From Candidatus Neomarinimicrobiota bacterium (GTDB lineage: Bacteria > Fidelibacterota > SORT01): DNA of 64,000 nt. Position 1 is the first letter of the stretch, and every line of letters begins with the position of its first letter. Below, piece after piece: positions 18,830 to 29,883 of the stretch. Location: NCBI GenBank assembly GCA_022573815.1, contig JACZTG010000003.1:102688-166687 (forward strand), in the 5' to 3' direction. Below the pieces are notes generated by a model. The model saw only the letters and a list, made by a program, of their open reading frames with translations, did not search any database and was not told where the DNA came from. A program made the position numbers and the translations under genes.

Positions 18830-21800
18830 ATGAAAAAGCATCTTAAATTATTTTTTACATCGCTGAGCCTCGTTCTTATTGTAGGTTTGATAGGATTGCT
18901 GTTTTTTATATTTCAGCCAAATTTATATCGCAATCAAATTGAATCAACATTAAATGAGGAATTCGCGTTTAAGCGTGGATCACAATTCCACATTGAAAGA
19001 GTGTCGGGTAACCTTTTAAATGGATTTGAAATTCAGAATCTAAGTTATTCCGACAGTTCAAAAACTTTTGAAATCTTCGCAGAAACCCTGCGGTTAAAAT
19101 ATAGCATCAGAGATCTTCTAAAGGGTGAGTTCACGCTGAAAGAGATGAAGCTCATAAATCCATCCATTTCTATTAAGCAGAAAAAGAATGGAGCACAAAA
19201 GATTGAAGCGGATTCAACTCTGAAAACCAGTCCGAAAATAAGTATTTCATCCTTTATAATCGAAAACGGAGTGTTGGAAATTGAAGAAGGACAATTTTCT
19301 TATCTTGTCGAAGATTTAAATCTCAACGGCTCGTTCCTGATGAAGGATAATGAGATAAAAGTGAAAATTAAAAGCGGCGGCGTCACTTATCCTTCGCGGA
19401 ATTTAGAGTTAGAAGGCTTATCGGGAACAATCGCATTTACAGAGGAAGGATGGAGGTACGACTCAATTCAGTTTACCGCACTGAACTGCGATGTGATAGC
19501 GAGCGGTTGGATGGTTACAAGTCCTAAGCTACAAATGGGATTCGACATAGCGGCAGACATAAATTCATTCGATAAAATATTTGACTTCCTCGGACAAGAC
19601 GCGGAGCTGGATGGAAAAGTTTCTATAGTTGGAAACGTCGGTGGATCGCTTTCAGATTTTGGTTTTAACTTTTCCGCTTACGGAGAAACAGAGGGAAGAA
19701 CTTTTGATGAATTCAACTTTTCAGGCGGATACAGTGGTGAGGAGCTGGAGTTAGTAAGTTTTGACGGAATGATCTCTAAAGCCAGTCTCAGTGGGTACGG
19801 AAAAGTCACAAGGAAAGGTGAATTCAGCGGGTCTTTAAGTTTTAAAGAATTTGATATTGGCGATCTGAAATTCGCCGATATCGAAAGTGATATTAACGGC
19901 GAAATTAAGTTTCGCGGTTCGGGATATACAAGGGAAACGCTTGAGATGGAAGGCGACCTCAATATATATAATTCTAAGATAGAAAATATTCGTATTGAAG
20001 AATCATCGAGTGTGTTTTCAATCGCAGAAGAGAATATCAATCTGAAGAAATTAACGGTTCGACTCGCAGATTCGGAATTTGAGGCAAATGGGAACCTGAG
20101 ATTTAACGGAATGATAAATGCCGATATAAAAGCGCCAATCATAAGCTTGGAAGAATTTTCGAATCTGTTCAAGCTGAGTGGTATTAGTGGAGATTTGTCG
20201 GCCAATCTAACGCTGACAGGTAAATTGGATGACTTGAATTTGGCAGGAGATTTTGATATTGCCGATCTTTCCCGGAATAATGTTACCTTCAAATCAACAA
20301 AGGGGATATTCGTTCTCAACAATATAAGCACTGATTTGAGTGGAAACGGATTTTTTCATCTGCAAGAGGGGAAATTAGGGAAAATCAAGATTAGTTCATT
20401 GGATATTTCCACGGATTTAAATGATGGAACTCTCTCTGTAAGCAATTTCAATGCAGTAAATGCGGACGATTATATGAAATTTACCGGATGGATTAATCAA
20501 GATGGACAATTTGAAATTGATTCCCTATCGGGTGAATTCAGGGGATACAAGATCAGTAGCGATGAAGCGATTCTCGGCTCAAGAGAAGGAAGCATATTCC
20601 ATGTTGGACCTGTAGTATTAAATTTGATGGGCGGCAGTATAGATTTTTCCGCTGAATGGGATAAGTACTCCGGCACTATGGCGAGTTCAATATTACTCAA
20701 AACGATAGATTTAAAAATTATTTCAGATATTGTCGATTACGAGAAAGGATTTGGCGGTAAGGCAAGCGGAGCGATTGTTCTATCGAATACGATAAACTAT
20801 CCGTCCATTAAGGGGCTATTGACAATCAACAAAGCAATTTATGGTGTGAATTCTTTTGATGATGTAACGGCAGATTTTATCTATAAAAATAATATTCTAA
20901 GAATCAACAAATTAAATCTAAGCAACAAAAATGATTCCTGGCTGAATATTTCAGGCTTTCTCGATTTGGATTATGACAAGATTAAAAATAATCAGTCGCC
21001 ATTCTCAGGTGAAGAAGAATTAAATTTTGACATAGCGTTGAATAAGGTAAATCTTTCGAATTTTAAAAATGTAAATCCGTTTAAAGAAGATATCGGCGGG
21101 ATCATCACAGGCAATATAAAGCTGTCTAATACGTTCCTTCAACCTGAATTGGAATTTAATCTGGACTTGGAAAACGGATGGTACGATCTAATTACATTCA
21201 CTGAATTGCATGGGGACGGTAGTTATAAAAATTTAAAATTAGTTTTGAACGATTTAAGGGCTAATTCTGAAAACGGAGAATACTCCGGTTATGGACAACT
21301 TCCCCTAAATCTGGCTTTGTGGAAAATAAAAGGAAGAAAGCTCGAAGGGCCGTTGACGATTAACGCCACAGGACAAAGTCGTGATCTACATTTTTTAAGT
21401 CCGTATTTCGTTGAAATTGATAATATAACAGGCAATTTCGAAATGGAGTTTGCGCTTTCAGGTACTTTTGAGACTCCGATTCGCGATGCTCATTTTATAA
21501 TTAAAAACGGCTCTGTGATCACCAATCTTACTCAAAATTCACCGACCAACATAGCTGGAGAATTTCTGATTGAAAAGAATATGGGAAGAATTATTTCTCT
21601 TTCCGGAGAAATGAAGGGCGAGAAGAAGAAAGGGTTGATGGACAAGCTATTAAATAAGACGTCAGGATTATTTTCAGGATTAGGCGGAATATTCGGAAAA
21701 AGTGAGGAGATAGCTAATCCGAAACAATTTTCAATTGAAGGGGATATGGATTTCAGTTCATTTTTCAGACCGAGGTTAAATCTCAGAGCAAGAGGTGAGC

Positions 21801-22681
21801 AATTATATGTTCTCAGTATTCTTGGTGAGGTTGAAGCGATTACAGATATGGATATTACAATTACCGGAAAAGATACTATTGAAATCGCCGGTGAATTAAT
21901 TCCCGATATCGTCACCATAAGGACTGAATTCGTGGAAGAACTTGATGAAATTATCGTTGAGGAATCAATTCCTTACCTCGTTTACAACATCCATGTCGAT
22001 ATGCCTGATCAGTTTTATCTGAAAAATAGTCAGGCTGACATAGAATTCAGCGGTGATATTTGGATTATTAAAAGACCCGGAGAGGAGTATAATTTTTCAG
22101 GTAATCTTTCCTCTCTCAGCGGAAAATTTTATTATATCAATGACACTTTCGAGATAGAAAGAGCAAATATCGGATTCGACCCCTACGAGTTTAATCCGAC
22201 ATTTGATATACTTGCCACCACTACCATTGGAGGTGAGGATATCAGTGTTGAGATGGGCGGCACTCTCGAGAAACCAACCTATACCTTTGAATCGGAAAAT
22301 AATTATAGCGAAGGAGATATTATTGCACTGATTAATTTCAGGCAGCCGGGAACAATTACTCCAACCGGATTACAAAGTGGCGCTAGCTTAATGGCTCGAA
22401 GTTATCTGGAAAAAAGCTTTGAAACACTTGGTGGACAATTATCAGGATTCGATATTTTTGATTTGCAAACCGAAGGTGGTAATCTTCAGGATACAGAAAT
22501 ATTGGTCGGACGACGAATATCAAGAAGTTTTTTTGTTACTTACCAGGGAGGGTTATCGAGTTTTCAATCTTCACCGCAATTCGGTCTGGAATATAAGATA
22601 AATAAAGCCAGCTCTCTTGCCGGAGATATAGACACCGACGGGCTATTGCATGTCAATTATAAATTTAGGCTTCAATATTAG
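18830..22681 (+). CDS. tamB: TamB-type translocation and assembly module protein (AsmA-like/DUF490)
   Basis: Very long periplasm-spanning protein thought to carry lipids or assist outer-membrane protein insertion between the membranes. The 1283 residues start with a cytoplasmic MKKHLK and a single membrane anchor (about 7-30), then a long run of beta-rich segments with the AsmA/DUF3971-like pattern (many 'G-x-L-x-(I/F)' alternations), and the conserved C-terminal DUF490 domain (GTLEKPTYTFES..., GDIIALINF..., ending in DGLLHVNYKFRLQY). The bamA-like gene starts one base after the stop; tamB-bamA/tamA pairing is a well-known arrangement. Confidence 0.9.
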   Translation: MKKHLKLFFTSLSLVLIVGLIGLLFFIFQPNLYRNQIESTLNEEFAFKRGSQFHIERVSGNLLNGFEIQNLSYSDSSKTFEIFAETLRLKYSIRDLLKGEFTLKEMKLINPSISIKQKKNGAQKIEADSTLKTSPKISISSFIIENGVLEIEEGQFSYLVEDLNLNGSFLMKDNEIKVKIKSGGVTYPSRNLELEGLSGTIAFTEEGWRYDSIQFTALNCDVIASGWMVTSPKLQMGFDIAADINSFDKIFDFLGQDAELDGKVSIVGNVGGSLSDFGFNFSAYGETEGRTFDEFNFSGGYSGEELELVSFDGMISKASLSGYGKVTRKGEFSGSLSFKEFDIGDLKFADIESDINGEIKFRGSGYTRETLEMEGDLNIYNSKIENIRIEESSSVFSIAEENINLKKLTVRLADSEFEANGNLRFNGMINADIKAPIISLEEFSNLFKLSGISGDLSANLTLTGKLDDLNLAGDFDIADLSRNNVTFKSTKGIFVLNNISTDLSGNGFFHLQEGKLGKIKISSLDISTDLNDGTLSVSNFNAVNADDYMKFTGWINQDGQFEIDSLSGEFRGYKISSDEAILGSREGSIFHVGPVVLNLMGGSIDFSAEWDKYSGTMASSILLKTIDLKIISDIVDYEKGFGGKASGAIVLSNTINYPSIKGLLTINKAIYGVNSFDDVTADFIYKNNILRINKLNLSNKNDSWLNISGFLDLDYDKIKNNQSPFSGEEELNFDIALNKVNLSNFKNVNPFKEDIGGIITGNIKLSNTFLQPELEFNLDLENGWYDLITFTELHGDGSYKNLKLVLNDLRANSENGEYSGYGQLPLNLALWKIKGRKLEGPLTINATGQSRDLHFLSPYFVEIDNITGNFEMEFALSGTFETPIRDAHFIIKNGSVITNLTQNSPTNIAGEFLIEKNMGRIISLSGEMKGEKKKGLMDKLLNKTSGLFSGLGGIFGKSEEIANPKQFSIEGDMDFSSFFRPRLNLRARGEQLYVLSILGEVEAITDMDITITGKDTIEIAGELIPDIVTIRTEFVEELDEIIVEESIPYLVYNIHVDMPDQFYLKNSQADIEFSGDIWIIKRPGEEYNFSGNLSSLSGKFYYINDTFEIERANIGFDPYEFNPTFDILATTTIGGEDISVEMGGTLEKPTYTFESENNYSEGDIIALINFRQPGTITPTGLQSGASLMARSYLEKSFETLGGQLSGFDIFDLQTEGGNLQDTEILVGRRISRSFFVTYQGGLSSFQSSPQFGLEYKINKASSLAGDIDTDGLLHVNYKFRLQY

Positions 22682-22682
22682 T

Positions 22683-24590
22683 ATGGTACTATTGAAACAA
22701 AAATTTATTAATCTTGCAACAAATAACCGCTCGCTTAGCGGGATTTTGCTTCTATTATTTGCTCTATTTTTTATATCTGCTGATTTAGCAAATGCTCAAG
22801 GTTTGCTTCGCGTTAAAGAAATAAAAATCCATGGAAATGAAAATTATTCCGACGGTAAGATAAAAGGGGAGATGAACTTGAAGTCACCCGGATTTCCGGG
22901 ATTTCTAAGAAAGGGTTCAGAATTCAATGCCAGGATATTGAGACTTGACAGGACTTCTATTCGCAAGTTTTACGAAAGTAACGGATATATTTATGCTGAA
23001 ATTACGGACTCAATTGAAGTATTGAATCGTAAGGATATTATTATCCATCTAAATATTATTGAAGGAAAGCAGGTCAAGATTTCGGAAATAAATGTTAGAG
23101 GAAATGATCTTATTGCCGATACTGAGATTCTCAGGATGTTTGAATCGAAATTGGGTAAGCCGCTGAATCCTTACCTTTTAAGGAAAGACCTCGCCACTAT
23201 AAGGTCTGCATATCAAGCCAGGGGTAAACCATATGCTCAATTCAGGAATGAACTCAAGGGTGATAATAATATAACAATTGTCATCGATATAATAGAAAAC
23301 GAGACCGTATTTATTGACAGTGTTATCGTCCTTGGTACCAAAAAAGTAAATACGAATATTGTTTTGAGAGAGTTGGCATTTAATCCGAATGAAAAATACA
23401 ATATTGAGAGGATTGAAGAAAGCCGAAAAAGAATTTTCGAGACAGGGCTATTCTCAAATGTCACGATTATTCCGGTTCGGACCGATACCGTTAACAGACG
23501 CCTTAACTTGGTAGTAACGGTCAGAGAAAGAAGGATGCGACAATTAGGCGCTCAAATCGGATTCAAACAAAGAAAGATAGCCGGTAATTCCGAACCGGTT
23601 ACGGATCTGAACACTGTTGGCGAATGGTATAACAGAAATCTCTGGTCCAGCGGACGACTTCTACGATTCAAAGGAAATGCTTCCGTTGGTGCAACTGATT
23701 TTTCCACAGGACAAACGCGATTTGAGGCGAGCTATACCGAGCCATGGGTACTCGGTCAAAGAGCGCCAACTACTTTAAGAGCATTTATAGAGCGAGAAAG
23801 AATTAAAATTCCGGAAACAATAACTTTGACAAGGTTCGGTGTTGATTTATCATTGTGGAAAAAATTCAGTGAAGAATTTTCTGCCCGAATATCGCAAGGT
23901 ATCACAATAACAAATGTCATTGACGACCTCGATAGTCTTATTTCCGATTCTTTGGGAATTAGGGATGAAGACACTCAAAGATCAATTAATCTGTTGATTA
24001 TTAACGACAAGAGAAAAAATGTATTTCTGCCGACCAATGGATCAATTTTGACTTTGGAGGGAAAAATTGCAGGAGGATTCATGGGCGGCACCAGCGACAT
24101 ATTCCGAGCTGAAATATCGTGGAGTCGCTATCAGCCATTTCTTTTGAATAAATCATGGACATTGGCTACAAGGTTGAAGGGCGGATTTATTAACGCATAT
24201 GGTAATACGCCGTCCATCCCTTTCTTTGACCGGTTCTTCCTTGGAGGTGGTAACTCGGTTAGAGGTTATAAAGAGCTTCAGCTACAAGAATTTAGCGGCG
24301 GGGAAGTCAAAGCAATTTATAAACTTTTAGCTAATATTGAACTCCGTTTCCCCTTATTTTGGAGATTTGGAGGCGAGGTGTTTGTAGATGGCGGAAATCT
24401 CTGGAATGAAATAGCGAAAGCAACTCCGGCAAGAATGAGATATTCAGTAGGAGGAGGGATTACGTTTATGACGCCGATGGGCCCGGCAAGGCTTGATTAC
24501 GGCTACAAAATAAATCCCTCCTTTAAAGATGAATTTTCACCGGATTATTCACCCGACAGATTACACTTTGGATTTTTGTTTGCTTTCTAA
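22683..24590 (+). CDS. bamA: Outer-membrane protein assembly factor, Omp85 family (BamA/TamA-like)
   Basis: Beta-barrel protein with periplasmic POTRA domains that inserts other proteins into the outer membrane or partners TamB. From ATG 22683 (635 residues) it has a basic start, a hydrophobic signal peptide and cleavage likely after NAQ near residue 39; an in-frame ATG at 22650 lies inside tamB and would place the signal peptide wrongly. About four POTRA-like repeats (about 42-330) are followed by the barrel, with the conserved FFLGGGNSVRGY near residue 519 (VRGY/F lid-lock motif) and a C-terminal aromatic residue (LLFAF) as in barrel signals. Because it is beside tamB, TamA or BamA are both possible; with fewer POTRAs than BamA it may be the TamA-type member. 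Confidence 0.9.
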   Translation: MVLLKQKFINLATNNRSLSGILLLLFALFFISADLANAQGLLRVKEIKIHGNENYSDGKIKGEMNLKSPGFPGFLRKGSEFNARILRLDRTSIRKFYESNGYIYAEITDSIEVLNRKDIIIHLNIIEGKQVKISEINVRGNDLIADTEILRMFESKLGKPLNPYLLRKDLATIRSAYQARGKPYAQFRNELKGDNNITIVIDIIENETVFIDSVIVLGTKKVNTNIVLRELAFNPNEKYNIERIEESRKRIFETGLFSNVTIIPVRTDTVNRRLNLVVTVRERRMRQLGAQIGFKQRKIAGNSEPVTDLNTVGEWYNRNLWSSGRLLRFKGNASVGATDFSTGQTRFEASYTEPWVLGQRAPTTLRAFIERERIKIPETITLTRFGVDLSLWKKFSEEFSARISQGITITNVIDDLDSLISDSLGIRDEDTQRSINLLIINDKRKNVFLPTNGSILTLEGKIAGGFMGGTSDIFRAEISWSRYQPFLLNKSWTLATRLKGGFINAYGNTPSIPFFDRFFLGGGNSVRGYKELQLQEFSGGEVKAIYKLLANIELRFPLFWRFGGEVFVDGGNLWNEIAKATPARMRYSVGGGITFMTPMGPARLDYGYKINPSFKDEFSPDYSPDRLHFGFLFAF

Positions 24591-24614
24591 CCACTCAATG
24601 CCGGGATCAGTTTT

Positions 24615-27224
24615 TTGATATCATTCGATAAATTCACATTAAAAGCGCAAGAATCGATAAAAAGAGCCGAGGAATTAGCTTCTGAAAGTAAAAGCCCGGA
24701 AATAGCGAGTGGGCATCTTCTGAAGTCAATGTTGGCAGATGAAGCAAACACGGCTTCCGCCATCATAAGTAAACTCGGTATAGCGACAGCTGATCTCGAT
24801 AAATCAATAGAGAAAGTTCTTTCAAAACTACCAAAAACATCGGGAGGAGGAATCGGAGCTCCGGGGCTATCGCAGGAATTGGATGCGGTTTTAAACAAAT
24901 CGCTTGAAGAATCGGTCTCTCTGAAGGACGAATACATCAGTAATGAACATCTGCTTATAGCGATGTCTACTACAGAAACATGTATGGTGTGGAAATCGTT
25001 GAATAATCTCGGAGTAACAAAAGAAGCAATTTTAAATGTCCTGAAAGATATCAGAGGCAGCCAGCGGATTACAGACCAGAATCCTGAGGAAAAATATCAG
25101 GCTCTGAAAAGATACGGCAGAGATCTGAATGAATTGGCACAGTTAGGAAAACTCGATCCGGTTATCGGTCGTGAAGAAGAAATTAGAAGAGTTATGCAGG
25201 TACTTTCGCGCCGTAGAAAAAATAATCCTGTTCTTATCGGCGAGCCGGGAGTGGGGAAAACGGCGATTGTGGAAGGCATAGCATTCAGAATAGTCAGCGG
25301 TGATGTGCCCGAGGGACTTAAAGATACACGAATAGTTGCTCTTGATATGGGTTCTCTCATTGCCGGCGCCAAGTTCAGAGGTGAATTTGAAGACAGGCTA
25401 AAGGCTGTGATTAAAGAAGTAGAGGATTCTGACGGTAAAGTAATTCTGTTCATTGATGAGTTGCATACCGTCGTTGGGGCAGGCGCGGCGGAAGGAGCGG
25501 TTGATGCGAGTAATATACTTAAACCCTCGCTTGCCAGAGGGGAGCTGAAGGTTATCGGCGCCACTACTCTCGATGAATACAGGAAGTACATTGAGCCGGA
25601 TGCCGCTCTCGAAAGAAGATTCCAGCCGAACATAGTGAATGAGCCGAGCGTGGAAGATGCTATAAGTATTCTAAGGGGATTACGTGACAGGTACGAATTA
25701 CATCACGGAATAAAGATAAAGGATGTGGCTTTAGTTGCCGCCGTAAAACTATCGCACAGATATATATCAGACAGGTTTCTTCCCGACAAGGCGATAGACC
25801 TTATTGACGAAGCGGCGAGTAAATTGAGAATCGAGATAGACAGTATGCCGTCGGAGCTCGACGAACTTGAACGGAAAATCAGGCAGTTTGAAATAGAAAA
25901 ACTCGCTCTTCTGAAAGAAGAAGATTCGGCGGACAGAAGTAAAGAATTGGAAAAACAGCTTAAGAAACTAACGAAAGAAGCGGAAATTCTTCGTGAACAA
26001 TGGGCTGCTGAAAAAGAGGCGATAGCAAAATTAAGAGAAGTGAAAAAGGCTACTGAAGTTGCCCGTGATGCTTTCAGTAATGCCGAAAGAGAGGGCGACT
26101 ACGAAAGGGCTGCGGAACTGAAACATGGAACATTAATCGAACTCAAAAAGACAGCCGGAAAATTGGAGGATGACCTTAAAAATCTTCAAACAGAAAAACG
26201 ACTTTTAAGAGAGGAAATAAACGAAGAAGACATAGCTGAGATTGTCTCCAAGTGGACAAACATTCCCGTAAGCCGGATGATTGAAGGCGAGAGGGATAAA
26301 TTGCTTCAGATGGAAGAGAGGCTCGGTAAACGAGTTATAGGTCAGTCTGAGGCTATTAAGGCAGTTTCTGACGCAATCAAGCGCGCACGAACCGGATTGC
26401 AGGAAGAATCGCGCCCTCTCGGTTCTTTTATCTTTATTGGTTCAACCGGTGTAGGAAAGACGGAATTGGCAAAAGGTTTAGCCGAATTTTTATTTGATGA
26501 TGATAACGCTCTGATTCGTATTGATATGTCCGAATATATGGAGAAACATTCGGTGTCGCGTTTTATAGGTGCGCCTCCGGGCTATGTAGGATATGAGGAA
26601 GGCGGACAGCTTACGGAGGCTGTGCGGAGAAAACCTTACTCTGTAATACTGTTAGACGAAATTGAGAAAGCTCACTCTGATATTTTTAACGTTCTCCTGC
26701 AAGCGCTTGACGACGGTAGAATGACCGACGGACAAGGGAGGGTAGTTAATTTTAAGAACACAATATTTATTATGACATCAAATCTCGGTTCGCCCATAAT
26801 CGTAGAAAAATCAGAGAAAATGACATCATCAAATCAATCTGAGATCTATGAAGATATAAAAAATGAAGTACTGTCGTTGTTACAAAGTAATTTCAGACCG
26901 GAATTTCTGAACAGGATAGACGATATAATAGTTTTTCATCCACTGAGCGCCGAGGATTTAAATAAAATTGCAAGGATTCAGATAAATAAATTATTTGAGA
27001 GGGTGAATGAAAAAGGAATTGAACTCAAAATTTCAGATGATGCGCTTAATTTATTGGCAAACAAAGGATATAATCCTGCATTCGGCGCGCGACCATTAAA
27101 GCGAATATTGCAAACAGAGGTGACTGACAGGGTAGCGAATCTGCTTTTAAACGGTGAGGCGAAAGAAGGAGATAAGCTTGAGGTGCGCGTCAACGGCACG
27201 GGGGTGGAGGTCGTAAAGATTTAA
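24615..27224 (+). CDS. clpB: Chaperone ClpB (Hsp100 disaggregase)
   Basis: Works with DnaK to dissolve aggregates. The 869 residues contain N-repeats (about 1-145), AAA-1 with GEPGVGKTA near 206, a long coiled-coil middle domain (about 405-525), and AAA-2 with GSTGVGKTE near 610 (Ser instead of the usual Pro in the Walker A loop). The long middle domain distinguishes it from ClpC. The start UUG at 24615 gives the canonical N-terminus [15 protein letters not shown]; there is no visible Shine-Dalgarno. It follows bamA by 24 bases. A weak AT hairpin (ATAACA...TGTTAT, 27224-27239) lies after the stop. Confidence 0.95.
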   Translation: MISFDKFTLKAQESIKRAEELASESKSPEIASGHLLKSMLADEANTASAIISKLGIATADLDKSIEKVLSKLPKTSGGGIGAPGLSQELDAVLNKSLEESVSLKDEYISNEHLLIAMSTTETCMVWKSLNNLGVTKEAILNVLKDIRGSQRITDQNPEEKYQALKRYGRDLNELAQLGKLDPVIGREEEIRRVMQVLSRRRKNNPVLIGEPGVGKTAIVEGIAFRIVSGDVPEGLKDTRIVALDMGSLIAGAKFRGEFEDRLKAVIKEVEDSDGKVILFIDELHTVVGAGAAEGAVDASNILKPSLARGELKVIGATTLDEYRKYIEPDAALERRFQPNIVNEPSVEDAISILRGLRDRYELHHGIKIKDVALVAAVKLSHRYISDRFLPDKAIDLIDEAASKLRIEIDSMPSELDELERKIRQFEIEKLALLKEEDSADRSKELEKQLKKLTKEAEILREQWAAEKEAIAKLREVKKATEVARDAFSNAEREGDYERAAELKHGTLIELKKTAGKLEDDLKNLQTEKRLLREEINEEDIAEIVSKWTNIPVSRMIEGERDKLLQMEERLGKRVIGQSEAIKAVSDAIKRARTGLQEESRPLGSFIFIGSTGVGKTELAKGLAEFLFDDDNALIRIDMSEYMEKHSVSRFIGAPPGYVGYEEGGQLTEAVRRKPYSVILLDEIEKAHSDIFNVLLQALDDGRMTDGQGRVVNFKNTIFIMTSNLGSPIIVEKSEKMTSSNQSEIYEDIKNEVLSLLQSNFRPEFLNRIDDIIVFHPLSAEDLNKIARIQINKLFERVNEKGIELKISDDALNLLANKGYNPAFGARPLKRILQTEVTDRVANLLLNGEAKEGDKLEVRVNGTGVEVVKI

Positions 27225-27437
27225 TAACAATCCTGTTATTTTACTATAACGGTTTTCAGCTAATTTAAATTAGATATTATTTTATAAATAGTACCATCCC
27301 GATTTACTTGTATTTGAATTAAATAGTTATAAATTTCTTACGCCAAAAACAGGTTAATTCCGTCTTAATAATTTGAAGGAATTTGTTGTTGGCAGACAGA
27401 GAACTACCTTATTGAAATTATAATGGAGGAATAATAA

Positions 27438-27941
27438 ATGAAGTTGGCTCACACTGTAGGCTTATTAGCCTTAACGGCGGTTTTGTCGGCATCCTGCTCA
27501 TCAACAGAAACGGAGAACGAGCTTTGGTCAAAGGCAAAAGTGTTTCGAACACAGGAGAATCACGATGAATCGATTGAATCACTTGAAAAAATGTTACGAA
27601 ATTATCCTAAGGGTGCACATACTTCCGAAGGAAGATTCTTACTTGCGGACGCTTATACAAACATCAAAAAGGATTATGACAATGCTGTAACCGAATACAG
27701 GCGTGTGACGTTAGAGTACGCAGAGAGTAAATTAGCGCCGAAAGCTCAATTTATGATCGGATATATTTACGCAAACTATTTAAAAGATTATGATAAAGCT
27801 CAGGCTGCGTATCTTGAATTTCAGGAAAAATATTCTGACGATGAACTTGCTCAGGCTGTAAAGTTTGAGCTGGAGTATCTCGGGAAAGATTTAGATGAGA
27901 TCAGCGCACTGAAAAATATTTTGAAGCCTGAGGGAATATAA
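27438..27941 (+). CDS. TPR outer-membrane lipoprotein, BamD-like
   Basis: The 167-residue protein has a lipoprotein signal (MKLAHTVGLLALTAVLSASC; Cys near residue 20) followed by tetratricopeptide repeats: about three 35-residue units with the A-x3-Y/F pattern (for example AVTEYRRVTLEYAES and AQAAYLEFQEKYSDD). This resembles BamD or YbgF repeats but is shorter than BamD (about 240). GGAGG at 27425-27429 supports the ATG. It is followed after 28 bases by the MoxR ATPase, so it could belong to that cluster, where small TPR proteins are common (BatC/E). No binding partner can be read from sequence. Confidence 0.75.
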   Translation: MKLAHTVGLLALTAVLSASCSSTETENELWSKAKVFRTQENHDESIESLEKMLRNYPKGAHTSEGRFLLADAYTNIKKDYDNAVTEYRRVTLEYAESKLAPKAQFMIGYIYANYLKDYDKAQAAYLEFQEKYSDDELAQAVKFELEYLGKDLDEISALKNILKPEGI

Positions 27942-27969
27942 TTTGTGAATAATATAGTGGAGCAAATGG

Positions 27970-28962
27970 ATGGCAGTTGATTTAGAAAAATTGCACTCCA
28001 AGATAGAAACTGAGAGCCGGTTTATTGAAAAAATTATAACGGAATTCGATAAGGTTATAATTGGTCAAAAGACTCTCATCCGTCGTCTATTGATAGGTCT
28101 ATTAGCTGATGGTCATATTTTAATTGAGGGTGTTCCGGGTTTAGCCAAGACACTAATGGTAAGCACATTAGCTAAAATCATAAAAGCGAAATTCCAGAGA
28201 ATCCAGTTTACTCCCGATCTATTGCCGGCAGATTTGCTCGGTACCCTGATATTCAATCAGAAAGAAGGCGTATTTACAACCCGTAAAGGACCGATATTCG
28301 CTAACTTTATCCTCGCTGACGAAATTAACAGGTCCCCCGCAAAAGTACAAAGCGCATTGTTAGAGGCGATGCAGGAGAAACAGGTTACCATTGGAACGGA
28401 GACTTTTCCGCTTGAACAGCCGTTTCTTGTATTTGCGACACAAAATCCTATAGAACAAGAAGGCACATATCCGCTACCGGAAGCTCAGGTAGATCGTTTT
28501 ATGCTGAAAGTAGTCGTAGATTATCCTGACAGAGCCGAAGAATTAGAAATTATGCAGAGGATGGGCAATACAGGTGAAATACCCGAAGTAAAATCCGTGG
28601 TTACGACCAAGGAAATTCTATCGGCAAGAAAAGTCGTGGATGAAGTTTATATGGACGAAAAAGTGGAGCGATATATAGTAGATCTGGTTTTTGCGACCCG
28701 GGATCCTGAATCTGTGGGATTGAGTGAGTTGAAAGGTCTGATATCCTATGGAGCGTCTCCGAGAGCCTCGATATTTCTTCGATTGGCTGCCAAGGCGCAC
28801 GCGTTCATAATGCGGAGAGGTTATGTAACGCCGGAAGATATCAGAGCGATCGGAATGGATGTATTGCGGCACAGAGTGATTTTGACATACGAAGCCGAGG
28901 CGGAAGAAATGACCTCGGAAAACCTTCTCGAAAAGATATTCGATACTGTTGAAGTACCTTGA
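27970..28962 (+). CDS. MoxR-family AAA+ ATPase
   Basis: Chaperone-like ATPase that works with von Willebrand-type partner proteins in assembling or activating metal enzymes or envelope complexes. The 330 residues contain the MoxR signature: GVPGLAKT (Walker A near 57), [24 protein letters not shown] (Walker B near 115) and [23 protein letters not shown]-like segment (here AQVDRF) near 156. An ATG at 27966 is out of frame; the ATG at 27970 gives MAVDLEKL. The partner DUF58 gene starts 42 bases after the stop, a typical MoxR-DUF58 pair. Confidence 0.94.
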   Translation: [330 protein letters not shown]

Positions 28963-29004
28963 TTTTAATTCAGTTGTTAGCGCCCAAATCTAAACTATAA
29001 TAAT

Positions 29005-29883
29005 ATGCTGCCTAAAGAAGTACTCGAAAACGTTCGCCGATTAGAAATCGGCACCAAAAGTCTGGTAAACGAGATTTTCAGCGGCGAATATCACACTGTT
29101 TTCAAAGGTCGTGGAATGGAGTTCAGCGAGGTAAGAGAGTATATACCCGGCGACGACATCAGGAATATCGATTGGAATGTTACAGCCCGAACGGGCGCTC
29201 CTTTCGTGAAGATATTTAGCGAAGAACGGGAACTTACAGTGATGCTTCTTGTTGATATGAGTCGCTCAGGCACCTTCGGTACACATTATCGTATGAAAGA
29301 CGAGGTTGCTATAGAGATATGCGCATTGCTCGCCTTTTCGGCAATGAAAAATAATGACAAAGTCGGAGTTCTGATATTCACTGACAGGATAGAGAAATTT
29401 ATTCCACCGCGAAAGGGAAGACAGCACGTTCTGAGAGTGTTAAGAGAGATAGTTTATCACGAACCTCAGAACAGCGGCACAGATTTGAAATCAGCGCTTG
29501 ATTATCTTTTGAGAGTGATAAAACGGAATTCTGTGGTATTCGTCCTTTCTGATTTTATGGATGAGGGTTATGAGAAATCTCTAAGAGTGGCTTCCTCAAA
29601 ACATGATGTCATAGCAATAAAAGTCACTGATCCGTTGGAAGAGGAATTGCCTGATGCGGGGCTTATTTCTTTATTCGATGCGGAATCCGGGGAAAACGTT
29701 GTGATTGATAGTTCAGACAGAAATACCAGAATTTCATACGCTGCGGAGAGACAGGCTCAACGGGAATATTTGGAAACGATGTTTAGAAAAATAAGTATGG
29801 ATTTTGTTACAATAAATACATCTGAATCCTACGTAGAACCGTTGTATAAGTTTTTCAGACAAAGGGCAAAAAGATTTCGATGA
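29005..29883 (+). CDS. DUF58 protein with von Willebrand factor A-like domain
   Basis: Cytosolic partner of MoxR ATPases. The 292 residues begin MLPKEVLENVRRLEI and carry the DUF58 core GRGMEFSEVREYIPGDDIRNIDWN near residue 34 and a VWA domain with the MIDAS-type DMSRS near 90 (metal-ion site). The end overlaps the next gene by 4 bases (ATGA). The substrate of such MoxR/DUF58 pairs is mostly unknown; in this cluster an ABC exporter downstream suggests envelope assembly or gliding-type functions (inference). Confidence 0.92.
   Translation: MLPKEVLENVRRLEIGTKSLVNEIFSGEYHTVFKGRGMEFSEVREYIPGDDIRNIDWNVTARTGAPFVKIFSEERELTVMLLVDMSRSGTFGTHYRMKDEVAIEICALLAFSAMKNNDKVGVLIFTDRIEKFIPPRKGRQHVLRVLREIVYHEPQNSGTDLKSALDYLLRVIKRNSVVFVLSDFMDEGYEKSLRVASSKHDVIAIKVTDPLEEELPDAGLISLFDAESGENVVIDSSDRNTRISYAAERQAQREYLETMFRKISMDFVTINTSESYVEPLYKFFRQRAKRFR

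Noticed and set aside
19678..20331. Long minus-strand open frame (217 codons) inside tamB, and similar ones inside clpC, clpB and the two Lol genes
   Set aside because: They mirror the codon pattern of strongly supported + strand genes, lack ribosome sites and show low-complexity Ser/Ile/Leu composition.
22650..22682. Earlier in-frame ATG for the BamA-like gene
   Set aside because: It lies inside tamB and would bury the signal peptide; ATG 22683 starts directly before it, one base after the tamB stop.
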